Below, in pieces: positions 52,598-59,820 of a stretch of 64,000 bases of DNA. The notes below the pieces were generated by a model. It made no database searches. It had not been told where the DNA came from and saw only the letters and a program-made list of their open reading frames with translations. The translations under genes were made by a program, and so were the position numbers. This DNA is from Thermoplasmata archaeon UBA61 (GTDB lineage: Archaea > Thermoplasmatota > Thermoplasmata > Lutacidiplasmatales > UBA184). The stretch covers positions 62,001 to 126,000 of the forward strand of contig DASW01000009.1 in assembly GCA_002503985.1 (NCBI GenBank), read 5' to 3'. Every line of letters starts with the position of its first letter. Position 1 is the stretch's first letter.

Positions 52598-53839
52598 ATG
52601 ACGGAAGCGGCAGAACGAATGAGCGAGGCCGACTGGTGGCGCTCGCACTCTTGGACAGACCAGAGAACGCCGGCGCTCGCCATCGTCGCGAGGGGAGACC
52701 AAATCCGGACGCTCGACCCAGCGACCTACTCCGTGCGATCACAGAGCCATCCCGAGGAGGCGCACACCGTCTCGCAGGAAGGTGGCCGGTGGTCGTGTGA
52801 CTGTGCCTTCTTCTCGTCGGCCCGGATGACGTGCATTCACATTCTCGCGGTGCGATTCAGGAATGGACTCCAGGAGAACGCGCCGACCCATAGCGTGCCT
52901 GCGGTGGTCTGCGAGTCCTGTCGGTCAACGGATGTAATCCGCAAGGGTGTGCGCCGAAACAAGAGCGGCGATGTGATGCTCTACCTCTGTTCGACGTGCG
53001 GTCGCCGGTTCGCCGGGCGCGAGGGCTTCCACAACCGCCGGGCCGACCCGGAGAAGATTGCCCTGGCCCTCGACCTCTACTTCCGCGGCATGAGCGTGCG
53101 AAAGATTCAGGAGCATTTCCGGCAGGTCCACCAACTCAAGGTTAGCCACGTCACCGTCTACCGCTGGGTCGCGCACTTCGGGAAGATCGCAGCCGAATGG
53201 ATGGACGCTCAGGGGGCCCGGACCTCGGACCGCTGGCACGTCGACGAGACGGTGGTCGGAGTGAATGGAATTAACAAGTATCTCTGGAATGTTTTGGATC
53301 ATGAAACGCGGTTCCTCCTGGCCACCCATGTCAGCCGGGGCCGGAACCTCAAGGATACCCGCGCCCCGCTTCACAAGGCCAAGGAGGCGACTCCCGACCG
53401 CCCGGTGGATGTCCTGACCGATGGGATGCAGACCTACCCCGAGGCCGTCAGTAAGGAACTCGGCCGGAGGGCCACTCCGTTCGACGACCCGAGGCTCGTC
53501 CGCAGAGGGTGGTTCAGCCCGCACCGGAGGGTTCCGAGCATCCGGGCCAAAGAGTCAAACAACCGCATCGAGCGGTTCCACGGCACGGAGAAGGAGCGGG
53601 TCAAGGTCATGCGAGGGTTCGACAACGACGGAGGAACGTCGGCGCTCATGGAGGGTTTCCGGGCGCACTACAATTTGGTCAAGGATCACCAAACGCTGGG
53701 AATGACGCCCGGCGAAGCGGCAGGAATTCCGACGGGCGATGGGTTCCGTTGGATGACGGTTCTCAGGGAAGCGACGAAGACCGGAAAGACGCGAAATGTA
53801 ACACCGGTCGAGGAGAATTCAGAAGACCCGAAATCGTAA
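52598..53839 (+). CDS. DDE transposase with SWIM finger and zinc ribbon
   Basis: 413 aa from the ATG at 52598. An N-terminal SWIM finger has C67, C69, C79 and H81 (WSCDC...MTCIH). A zinc ribbon follows (C105, C108, C131, C134), then an HTH (FRGMSVRKIQEHF...VSHVTVYRWV). The catalytic domain, related to the IS6/IS240-type rve fold, has D216 (WHVDETVVGVNG), D275 (VLTDGMQTY) and E325 (NNRIERFHGTEKERVKVM). The SWIM finger is unusual for IS6 but common in Mutator-type transposases, which also make 9-bp duplications. The last 20 codons lie in the right terminal repeat. Confidence 0.9.
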   Translation: MTEAAERMSEADWWRSHSWTDQRTPALAIVARGDQIRTLDPATYSVRSQSHPEEAHTVSQEGGRWSCDCAFFSSARMTCIHILAVRFRNGLQENAPTHSVPAVVCESCRSTDVIRKGVRRNKSGDVMLYLCSTCGRRFAGREGFHNRRADPEKIALALDLYFRGMSVRKIQEHFRQVHQLKVSHVTVYRWVAHFGKIAAEWMDAQGARTSDRWHVDETVVGVNGINKYLWNVLDHETRFLLATHVSRGRNLKDTRAPLHKAKEATPDRPVDVLTDGMQTYPEAVSKELGRRATPFDDPRLVRRGWFSPHRRVPSIRAKESNNRIERFHGTEKERVKVMRGFDNDGGTSALMEGFRAHYNLVKDHQTLGMTPGEAAGIPTGDGFRWMTVLREATKTGKTRNVTPVEENSEDPKS

Positions 53840-53847
53840 CAGTTCCG
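53777..53847 (-). repeat. Right terminal inverted repeat
   Basis: Read on the minus strand it begins GGAACTGTTAC, with GTGTTAC 38 bases further in, matching the left end. It includes the transposase stop codon (53837-53839). Confidence 0.85.
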
Positions 53848-53856
53848 CTCTACGCA
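53848..53856 (+). repeat. Right target-site duplication
   Basis: GCTCTACGC, identical to the left copy at 46433-46441. It abuts the ftsZ TATA region, so the duplicated bases restore the sequence just upstream of that promoter. Confidence 0.85.
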
Positions 53857-53861
53857 AACGT

Positions 53862-53867
53862 TTATGT
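53862..53867 (+). promoter_or_regulatory. TATA box of ftsZ
   Basis: TTTATG in AAACGTTTATGTACG, 14 bases past the transposon end. Transcription from about 53890 gives a 45-base leader with GGAG about 14 bases before the ATG. Confidence 0.55.
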
Positions 53868-53934
53868 ACGATTCTCCAAACTGCTTGTCCAGAGCGTATG
53901 ACGCTCGTCCGACAAACGTAGCGGAGATAGAACG

Positions 53935-55068
53935 ATGAAGTCCATTATCCAGGAAGCGATCGCGAAACACCAGGAAAACCAGGCCCTGGTCGAAGAGAAG
54001 AAGCCGACCGCGCCCGCCTATGCCAGCCAGGACGACGCTGAGCTGACGAAGCTGGCGGAGACCCTCAAGGTCAACATCCGGATCGTCGGATGCGGTGGTG
54101 GCGGCTCGAACACGATCAACCGCTGCGTCGAGGAAGGCATCCAGGGCGCCGAGATGTGCGCCATCAACACGGATGCGAAACACCTGCTCAGCATCCACTC
54201 GGGACGCAAGATCCTCATCGGCCGCCGGACCACGAAGGGCCTCGGTGCCGGCGCTCGACCCGAGATCGGGGAAGAGGCGGCGCGCGAGAACGAGGAAGAG
54301 CTGCGCGCGTTCGTGACCGGCGCGCACATCGTCTTCATCACCGCGGGCATGGGCGGCGGGACCGGGACCGGTTCCGCGCACCTGGTCGCTCGGCTCGCGA
54401 AAGAAGCGGGCGCGCTCACGATGGGCGTCATCACCCTCCCGTTCGCCGGCGAGGGAGCCGCGCGCATGGAGCAGGCCCGCGACGGGCTGGAGCGCCTGCG
54501 CCGCGTCTGCGACACCACCATCGTCATCCAGAACGACAAGCTCCTCGAGCTCGTCCCTCGGATGCCCCTCGACTCCGCGTTCAAGCTCGCGGATGCGGTC
54601 CTGATGACCGCAATCAAGGGCATCACCGAGATCGTGACGAAGCCCGGCCTCGTGAACCTCGACTACGCCGACATCCTGACGGTCATGAAGGACGGCGGCG
54701 TCGCGCTCATCGGGCTCGGCGAGAGCGAGAGCGCGACCGACCGGGTCACCGAAGCGGTCACCGAGGCGCTCACCTCTCCCCTGCTCGGCTCGGTGGAGCT
54801 CAAGGACGCGACCGGCGCCCTCGTGCGCGTGATCGGCGGTCCGACCATGACGGTCAGCGAGGCCGAGAAGGCCGCGGCGCTGGTCGGCGGGAAGATCTCG
54901 AAGCGCGCTCGGATCATCTGGGGCTGCTCGGTCGAGAACTCCCCCGAGATGGAGAACACCATCAAGGTGCTCCTCATCATCACGGGCGTCCGCGCGCAGA
55001 GCCTCCTCGGTCAGAAGGGAGGCTACGCGGCCGGTGAGGCCGAGGAAGTCATCGACCTCGTCCGGTAA
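53935..55068 (+). CDS. ftsZ: Cell-division GTPase FtsZ
   Basis: 377 aa. Tubulin-fold GTPase that forms the division ring at the membrane. The tubulin signature GGGTGTG is at 140-146, with GCGGGGSNT (52-60) and the synergy-loop region NLDYADILTVMKDGG. N-terminal extension of about 45 residues before the fold, as in archaeal FtsZ1-type proteins. The gene is directly downstream of the mobile element, whose insertion left its TATA box intact. Confidence 0.98.
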   Translation: MKSIIQEAIAKHQENQALVEEKKPTAPAYASQDDAELTKLAETLKVNIRIVGCGGGGSNTINRCVEEGIQGAEMCAINTDAKHLLSIHSGRKILIGRRTTKGLGAGARPEIGEEAARENEEELRAFVTGAHIVFITAGMGGGTGTGSAHLVARLAKEAGALTMGVITLPFAGEGAARMEQARDGLERLRRVCDTTIVIQNDKLLELVPRMPLDSAFKLADAVLMTAIKGITEIVTKPGLVNLDYADILTVMKDGGVALIGLGESESATDRVTEAVTEALTSPLLGSVELKDATGALVRVIGGPTMTVSEAEKAAALVGGKISKRARIIWGCSVENSPEMENTIKVLLIITGVRAQSLLGQKGGYAAGEAEEVIDLVR

Positions 55069-55393
55069 GCCCCCCGGGCTCCGGCCCCGCTACCTCGGAC
55101 TCGAGGTGGCGGGGGAACACTTTCCGTCCCTCTCCCCCCGAGCGTGGGAGAGCCTGCTCGCGGAGCGCCTCGCTTCGGCCGGCGTCCCCGTACGACGGTT
55201 CCGTCTCATCCGGGCAGAAGGTCGACGCGCGATCGTCGAGGTCGACCACCTCGCCGCCCCCCGGGCGCGGGCGGCCTGGAGCGCGGGACCCGCCGGACCG
55301 AACGAGGTCGGGCTCGTGCCGCGACGGACGTGGGGCACCCTCGTGGGAGCCAAGGCGTGGCTCCGCGAGCGACGACCCCAGAGCCCGCGGTAG
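55034..55393 (+). CDS. rnp2: Probable RNase P protein component 2 (Pop5/Rpp14 fold)
   Basis: 119 aa from a GTG inside the end of ftsZ (35-base overlap). The core RYLGLEVAGEHFPSLSPRAWESLLAERLASAGVPVRRFRLI, then AIVEVDHLAAPRARAAWSA and TWGTLVGAKAWL, follow the Pop5 pattern (RYLxxEV...; aiirv.r..; sGTir.a). Archaeal RNase P uses Pop5 with Rpp30. The match is by pattern recognition only and the N-terminal 18 residues are unlike the family. Confidence 0.6.
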   Translation: MRPRKSSTSSGKPPGLRPRYLGLEVAGEHFPSLSPRAWESLLAERLASAGVPVRRFRLIRAEGRRAIVEVDHLAAPRARAAWSAGPAGPNEVGLVPRRTWGTLVGAKAWLRERRPQSPR

Positions 55394-55449
55394 GGTCGGC
55401 CCGTTCGACCGAACCACCCACCCGCCTCCGGGTCCGGTCGACCCGGTGG

Positions 55450-56448
55450 TCACGACATGGCGAAGGAATAGACCCCGACGAGGAAGTCGAGCGTCGTGAT
55501 CGCCGAAATCGGCACTTTGAGCGTGACCGTGCCGAGCGGGCCGCCGGTAACGTAGTTCGCGGTGCAGGGGCTGCTGGCCCCCGTGGGCGTGCACGTCACG
55601 TCCGGCGCGAGCGCCGTCAGGGAGTGGTAGTAGGCGTACCAGGCCGCCGCGTACGCGCTTTGAATCGTGGCCGTGACGAACGTGCCGCTGGGGAACGAGA
55701 ACCCGTTCCCCGGGACGACGACCGGGGCTGCCGAGAGGAGGCGTAGGTTCAGGTCCGCGGTGCCGACGCCCGATTCCGTGTTGACCGTGTTGTTGGAGAA
55801 GCGAGGCAGGAAGATGGAGAGTATCCCGTTCGTGAACGTGATCGGGGGCGTCGAGACGAAGATCGGGATCCCTCCCGACTGCGCATAGACCACCGCGCCT
55901 TGCTCGTAGGCGACCTCACCGCTCGTGGCGTACGTGTTCCGGAGGTGCACCACGAAACCGGCCCCCGCGCAGAACGACGTGCCGCACGACGTGCTTCGGG
56001 TCGAGTACGAAACGCCGAACGAGGACGCCGAAGGACCCGTGAGGGTGAAGCTGACGGTATAGAGAGACCGGTTGGCGAGCGGGGTAATCGTGGACGGGTC
56101 CTGACCGGCGAACGGTGGCGCTCCCGCCGAACCGAGGCTGATCGGTCCCGAGATCTGTGCTCCAATCGCTCCCTGCTGAGCGGCGATCAGCATAACCCCG
56201 CCCAGTTGGGCGACCTGGTCCTGGACCTGTGCCTCGTGCGTCAGGTCGTTCTGCCCCATCGTGTTCGGCAACGTCGTCGTGAGGTAGTTCGCGATGAACG
56301 TGACGACGAGGAGGAGTCCGAGGATCACGGCCACCGCCGACACCTGGGCCCGGCGCGACCGAAGACGCCACGCCCTTCGACCGGTTCGAGCGTTCCGTCG
56401 GGGCGGTCGAACGACGTGCGGCCGCGCCCGTCGATGATCGTGCAACAT
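55450..56448 (-). CDS. Type IV pilin-like or exported surface protein
   Basis: 332 aa from the ATG at 56448. A very basic N-terminus (HDHRRARPHVVRPPRRNARTG) is followed by RRAQVSAVAVILGLLLVVTFIANYL. This is the positively charged stretch, polar start and hydrophobic helix of archaeal class III (pilin) signals. The rest is a Ser/Thr/Gly/Asn-rich beta protein with Cys pairs (TSCGTSFC, TCTPTGASSPC). Likely a cell-surface or pilus-like protein; a true pilin role is inferred. Divergent from purH. Confidence 0.72.
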   Translation of the reverse strand: MLHDHRRARPHVVRPPRRNARTGRRAWRLRSRRAQVSAVAVILGLLLVVTFIANYLTTTLPNTMGQNDLTHEAQVQDQVAQLGGVMLIAAQQGAIGAQISGPISLGSAGAPPFAGQDPSTITPLANRSLYTVSFTLTGPSASSFGVSYSTRSTSCGTSFCAGAGFVVHLRNTYATSGEVAYEQGAVVYAQSGGIPIFVSTPPITFTNGILSIFLPRFSNNTVNTESGVGTADLNLRLLSAAPVVVPGNGFSFPSGTFVTATIQSAYAAAWYAYYHSLTALAPDVTCTPTGASSPCTANYVTGGPLGTVTLKVPISAITTLDFLVGVYSFAMS

Positions 56449-56579
56449 TGGAATCGTGGACCCCCGTCCTCGCCTGGGTAACGATGATTTTAGCCGGGAG
56501 AGGCGTATTAATACTTGCGATGGGCCGGTCTTCGTCCACCGAGGGGTGGGACCCGTAGCCAAGGCCCGCCTCCGAGAAT

Positions 56580-56590
56580 CTTATCTCTTA
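56580..56590 (+). promoter_or_regulatory. Promoter element of purH
   Basis: CTTATCTCTTA, about 34 bases before the GTG at 56619, in the gap between the divergent pilin-like gene and purH. Confidence 0.5.
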
Positions 56591-56618
56591 GCCTCCCTCC
56601 CCGTTCCGGGTACGGCGG

Positions 56619-58187
56619 GTGGCGGCTGAACCGACGTCTCGGACTCGCGTCGAGCGCGCTCTTCTCTCCGTCGATGACAAGTCAGGCCTCAGCGCGTTCG
56701 CGCGCGGGCTCGCCGACCTCGGGGTCGAGCTGTGGGCGACCGGCGGGACCCGCCGGACGCTCGCCGAGGACCACATCCCCGTGCGTCCGGCCGAGGAGCT
56801 CACCGGCATCGCGGCGTGGTTCGGGGGACGGGTCAAGACCCTGCATCCGGGCCTCCTGGGGGGGATCCTCGCCCCTCGGACCGAGGCCGGCCGAAAGGAG
56901 CTCGCCGAGCGGGGCCTCCTCCCGTTTGACCTCGTGACGGTCAACTTCTACCCGTTCGAACGGCACCTGGCCGACCACCCGGGCGCCGATGACCTCGAGG
57001 AGTTCGTCGACATTGGGGGGGTGACGCTCGCGCGGGCCGCCGCAAAGAACCATGCCTGGGTGACGGTCGTCTCCGACCCATCGGAATACGACGCGCTGCT
57101 CGCGGAACTGCGGGCCCACGAGGGGACGGTCGGTGCCGAGACACGACGACAGCTGGCCGTGCGGGCCTTCGAGCGATGCACGAGCTACGACGCCGCGATC
57201 GCCCGAGGCCTCGGGACCACGGCCTTGCCGCCGGACCTCTTCCCCGATGAGGTGGTCTTCCGCCGCATCCCCGTCCGCCTTCGGTACGGCGAGAACCCGC
57301 ACCAGAAGGCCGCGACCTACGGCATCGTCTCCCCGCCGGGCGCCGGCCTCGCCCCGAGGCCGTTCACCGTCCTCAAGGGAGAAGGGCTCTCGTTCACCAA
57401 CCTCCTCGATGTCGACACCGCCCTATCGACCGTCGCCGAGTTTGCCGCCCCGAGCGCGGCCGTCGTGAAGCACGCCACCCCCTGCGGGGTCGCCTCCGGG
57501 GCGACTCTCGCGGAAGCGCTCGAGAAGGCGGTCGCGACCGACCCGGTCGCTCGCTACGGGTGCGCGGTCGCCGTCAACCGACCGTTCGGGCCGGACGACC
57601 CGGCCCGGCTCAAAGGGGTGTTCGTCGACCTGCTGGCCGCCCCCGACTTCCACCCGACGGCGCTTGAAGCGCTCGGGCGCCGAGCGAAGGTCAAACTGGT
57701 CCGGACCAATCCTCCGACCCTCGACCCCGGTCGTTGGGAGGCGAAGAGCTCCCTCGGTCGCCTCCTGCTCCAAGAGGTGGACGTCCGGCAGCTGCTCCCC
57801 ACCGACCTAAAGCACGTCACCGGGCCCGAGGCGACCGCCGAACAGCTGCGGACGTTCGATTTCGCCTGGCGCGTCGTCCGCCACGCCAAGTCGAACGCGA
57901 TCGTCCTCGCGCAGGGGTCGTCGACCGTGGGTATCGGCTCGGGCCAACCGACACGCGTCAAGGCAGCCGAGCTCGCGTGCGAGGTCGCCGGCGACCGGGC
58001 GAAGGGCTCGGTCCTCGCTTCGGACGCGTTCTTCCCGTTCTCGGACGGTGTCGAGGTCGCGGGACGCGCCGGCGTCGCCGCCATCCTTCAGCCGGGCGGG
58101 AGCCTTCGGGACCCGGAGGTCGTGGCGACCGCGGAGCGGTACGGGATCTCGATGTACTTCACGGGCTGGCGCGTGTTCCGCCACTAA
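56619..58187 (+). CDS. purH: Bifunctional AICAR transformylase / IMP cyclohydrolase
   Basis: 522 aa from a GTG, full length. N-terminal MGS-like cyclohydrolase: SVDDKSGLSAFARGLADLGVELWATGGT, GRVKTLHPGLLGGIL. C-terminal transformylase with VVKHATPCGVASG (the KHxxPCG catalytic motif), RYGENPHQKA and SDAFFPFSDGVEVA. It does the last two steps of IMP synthesis with 10-formyl-THF. Because PurP is also present, the formyl transfer may be redundant, while the cyclohydrolase half is needed. Confidence 0.97.
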   Translation: MAAEPTSRTRVERALLSVDDKSGLSAFARGLADLGVELWATGGTRRTLAEDHIPVRPAEELTGIAAWFGGRVKTLHPGLLGGILAPRTEAGRKELAERGLLPFDLVTVNFYPFERHLADHPGADDLEEFVDIGGVTLARAAAKNHAWVTVVSDPSEYDALLAELRAHEGTVGAETRRQLAVRAFERCTSYDAAIARGLGTTALPPDLFPDEVVFRRIPVRLRYGENPHQKAATYGIVSPPGAGLAPRPFTVLKGEGLSFTNLLDVDTALSTVAEFAAPSAAVVKHATPCGVASGATLAEALEKAVATDPVARYGCAVAVNRPFGPDDPARLKGVFVDLLAAPDFHPTALEALGRRAKVKLVRTNPPTLDPGRWEAKSSLGRLLLQEVDVRQLLPTDLKHVTGPEATAEQLRTFDFAWRVVRHAKSNAIVLAQGSSTVGIGSGQPTRVKAAELACEVAGDRAKGSVLASDAFFPFSDGVEVAGRAGVAAILQPGGSLRDPEVVATAERYGISMYFTGWRVFRH

Positions 58188-58530
58188 GGCGCGCCTTCGA
58201 GAAGTACCTGCGAACGCTCTGGCGGAACGCGACGAGGTCCACCGAACCGACCTCCCGGCCCTTCTCCTGTCCGGACTCCACGAAGACGTACGTCGGGATC
58301 ATGTGGATCCCGTACGAGCGAGTGACGAGCGCCGCCTCGTCGACGTTCACCTTCGCGATCTTGACGCGGCCGGCGAGCTGCGCGCTCAGGTCCCGGAGCA
58401 GCGGCTCCGCGACCCGGCACGGGGCGCACCAATCCGCGTAGAAGTCGACGACGACGGGAAGCGGCGAACGAATGACCTCGCGCTCGAACGTCGCGTCCGT
58501 GACCCGTACCGGTTCCGACCGCTCGCTCAC
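58159..58530 (-). CDS. trxA: Thioredoxin
   Basis: 123 aa, with VVVDFYADWCAPCRVAEPLL; the active site is WCAPC (34-38) rather than WCGPC, a variant seen in other thioredoxins. The cis-Pro is in GIHMIPTYVFVE. Its coding overlaps the last 29 bases of purH on the other strand. General disulfide reductant of the cytosol; no reductase gene is adjacent. Confidence 0.93.
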   Translation of the reverse strand: MSERSEPVRVTDATFEREVIRSPLPVVVDFYADWCAPCRVAEPLLRDLSAQLAGRVKIAKVNVDEAALVTRSYGIHMIPTYVFVESGQEKGREVGSVDLVAFRQSVRRYFSKARLSGGTRASP

Positions 58531-58555
58531 GATGGGCCTTCGAACGACCGGCGCG

Positions 58556-58562
58556 CTTTAAG
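58556..58562 (+). promoter_or_regulatory. TATA box of mutY
   Basis: CTTTAAG, 32 bases before the GTG at 58591 in the short gap after the divergent thioredoxin gene. Confidence 0.5.
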
Positions 58563-58590
58563 TCTCCGCTCCGTCCGGCGTGCGAGGGCC

Positions 58591-59820
58591 GTGCGTTCCG
58601 CTCCGACGACCGCGGCTTTGCTCCCGCCCTCCCTCGCGACCGCCCTTCTCGAGTGGTACCGTGTCCACCGTCGAGCACTTCCGTGGCGCCGCGACCGGGA
58701 CCCGTATCGGGTCTGGGTCGCGGAGGTCCTGCTCCAGCAGACGCGCGTCGCGCAAGCCGCCCCGTACTTCGAGCGGTTCGTCCGCGCGTTCCCCACGGTC
58801 GACGCGCTCGCGCGCGCGCCCCTCGGTCGGGTCCTGAAGGTCTGGCAGGGCGCCGGCTACTATGCCCGGGCGCACCACCTGCACGCGGCCGCCCGCCGGA
58901 TCGTGAGAGAGCCGGGAGGCCGGTTCCCCTCGACCGTTCCCGAGCTCGAGGCCCTTCCGGGCGTCGGCCCCTACACCGCCCGGGCCGTGGCCGCGATCGC
59001 GTTCGGTCGCCCCGTGGTTGCCCTCGAAGCGAACGGCCGGCGGGTCGCGGCCCGTTGGACCCGCGAGGAAGGCGACGTGCGGGACCCGCTCGTGCGTGCT
59101 CGGCTCGAGGAGGCCCTCGCCTCGGTCCTGCCCCCGACGAAGGCCGGCGCGTTCAACGAAGCGGTCATGGAGCTCGGGGAAACGGTCTGCCGACCGACCC
59201 GGCCGGACTGCCCGTCCTGCCCGGCCGCGTTCGCGTGCCGTGCTCATCGCGAGCTCGCCGACCCGGGGACGCTACCCAGGCGCCCCGACCGGGGCCGTCG
59301 ACCGCATCACCGGGCCGCGGTCGTCGTGCTCACCGACCGAGGCCGGTGGCTCGTCCAGCGCCGACCGCCGTCCGGCCTCCTACCGGGTCTCTGGGAGTTT
59401 CCGGGCAGCCACATCGAACCGGGCGAACGGCCGGAGGCCGCCGCTCGACGGGAGCTTCGGGAGGAGACGGGCCTGTTCGTCCGCCATCTCGTCCCGCTGG
59501 GGACCGTCCGGCACGCCTACAGCCACTTCACGGTCGAGCTGCACGCCTTCGCCGGCCACCCCCGGGGGGGCTCCGGAGCGGGAACGGGGACCGACCGGCG
59601 TTGGGTGACCCCGTCCGAACTCGGCCGCCTTCCCATCCCAAAGGCGACCGAGAAGGTCGTCGCGTTGGCCGAGCAAGGGTCGGATAGAGCTTCCCGGGGT
59701 TCAGGATCCCGTCCGGGTCGCACGCCCGCTTCACGGCCCACAGGAGCTCGACCGCGCTCACGCCGAGCTCTTCGGTCAGGAACGACCGCTTCACCCGACC
59801 GACCCCGTGCTCCGCGCTGA
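58591..59820 (+). CDS. mutY: MutY-type A/G-specific adenine glycosylase with NUDIX-like C-terminus
   Basis: 409 aa from the GTG at 58591. HhH glycosylase: WVAEVLLQQTRVAQAAPYF has the catalytic Glu45, HhH is LPGVGPYTARAV, and CRPTRPDCPSCPAAFAC is the 4Fe-4S loop (C-x6-C-x2-C-x5-C). At the place of the catalytic Asp (usual DGNV or DANV) it has LEANG, so Glu146 replaces Asp. The C-terminal domain resembles MutT (PGLWEFPGSHIEPGERPEAAARRELREETG), as in full-length MutY that checks 8-oxoG. About 46 residues after the natural end (about 59680) are low-complexity and read into the opposite gene. Confidence 0.92.
   Translation: MRSAPTTAALLPPSLATALLEWYRVHRRALPWRRDRDPYRVWVAEVLLQQTRVAQAAPYFERFVRAFPTVDALARAPLGRVLKVWQGAGYYARAHHLHAAARRIVREPGGRFPSTVPELEALPGVGPYTARAVAAIAFGRPVVALEANGRRVAARWTREEGDVRDPLVRARLEEALASVLPPTKAGAFNEAVMELGETVCRPTRPDCPSCPAAFACRAHRELADPGTLPRRPDRGRRPHHRAAVVVLTDRGRWLVQRRPPSGLLPGLWEFPGSHIEPGERPEAAARRELREETGLFVRHLVPLGTVRHAYSHFTVELHAFAGHPRGGSGAGTGTDRRWVTPSELGRLPIPKATEKVVALAEQGSDRASRGSGSRPGRTPASRPTGARPRSRRALRSGTTASPDRPRAPR

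Larger units (their letters stand above)
46442..53847 (+). mobile_element. 7.4-kb transposon with restriction-modification and toxin-antitoxin cargo
   Basis: Defined by inverted ends (46442-46512 and 53777-53847, 47 of 71 positions identical by hand count, no gaps) and a perfect 9-bp target duplication. The transposase gene is at the right end, and its last codons lie within the right repeat. Cargo from left to right: zinc-ribbon membrane protein, membrane-anchored protein, P-loop kinase, Panacea-type antitoxin and RelE-like small protein, restriction enzyme, and on the minus strand methyltransferase and wHTH protein. GC content is clearly lower than on either side. The target is the gap upstream of ftsZ. 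Confidence 0.85.

Noticed and set aside
54095..54316. Small extra frames inside ftsZ
   Set aside because: Arg/Ser-rich shadows of a strongly conserved gene.
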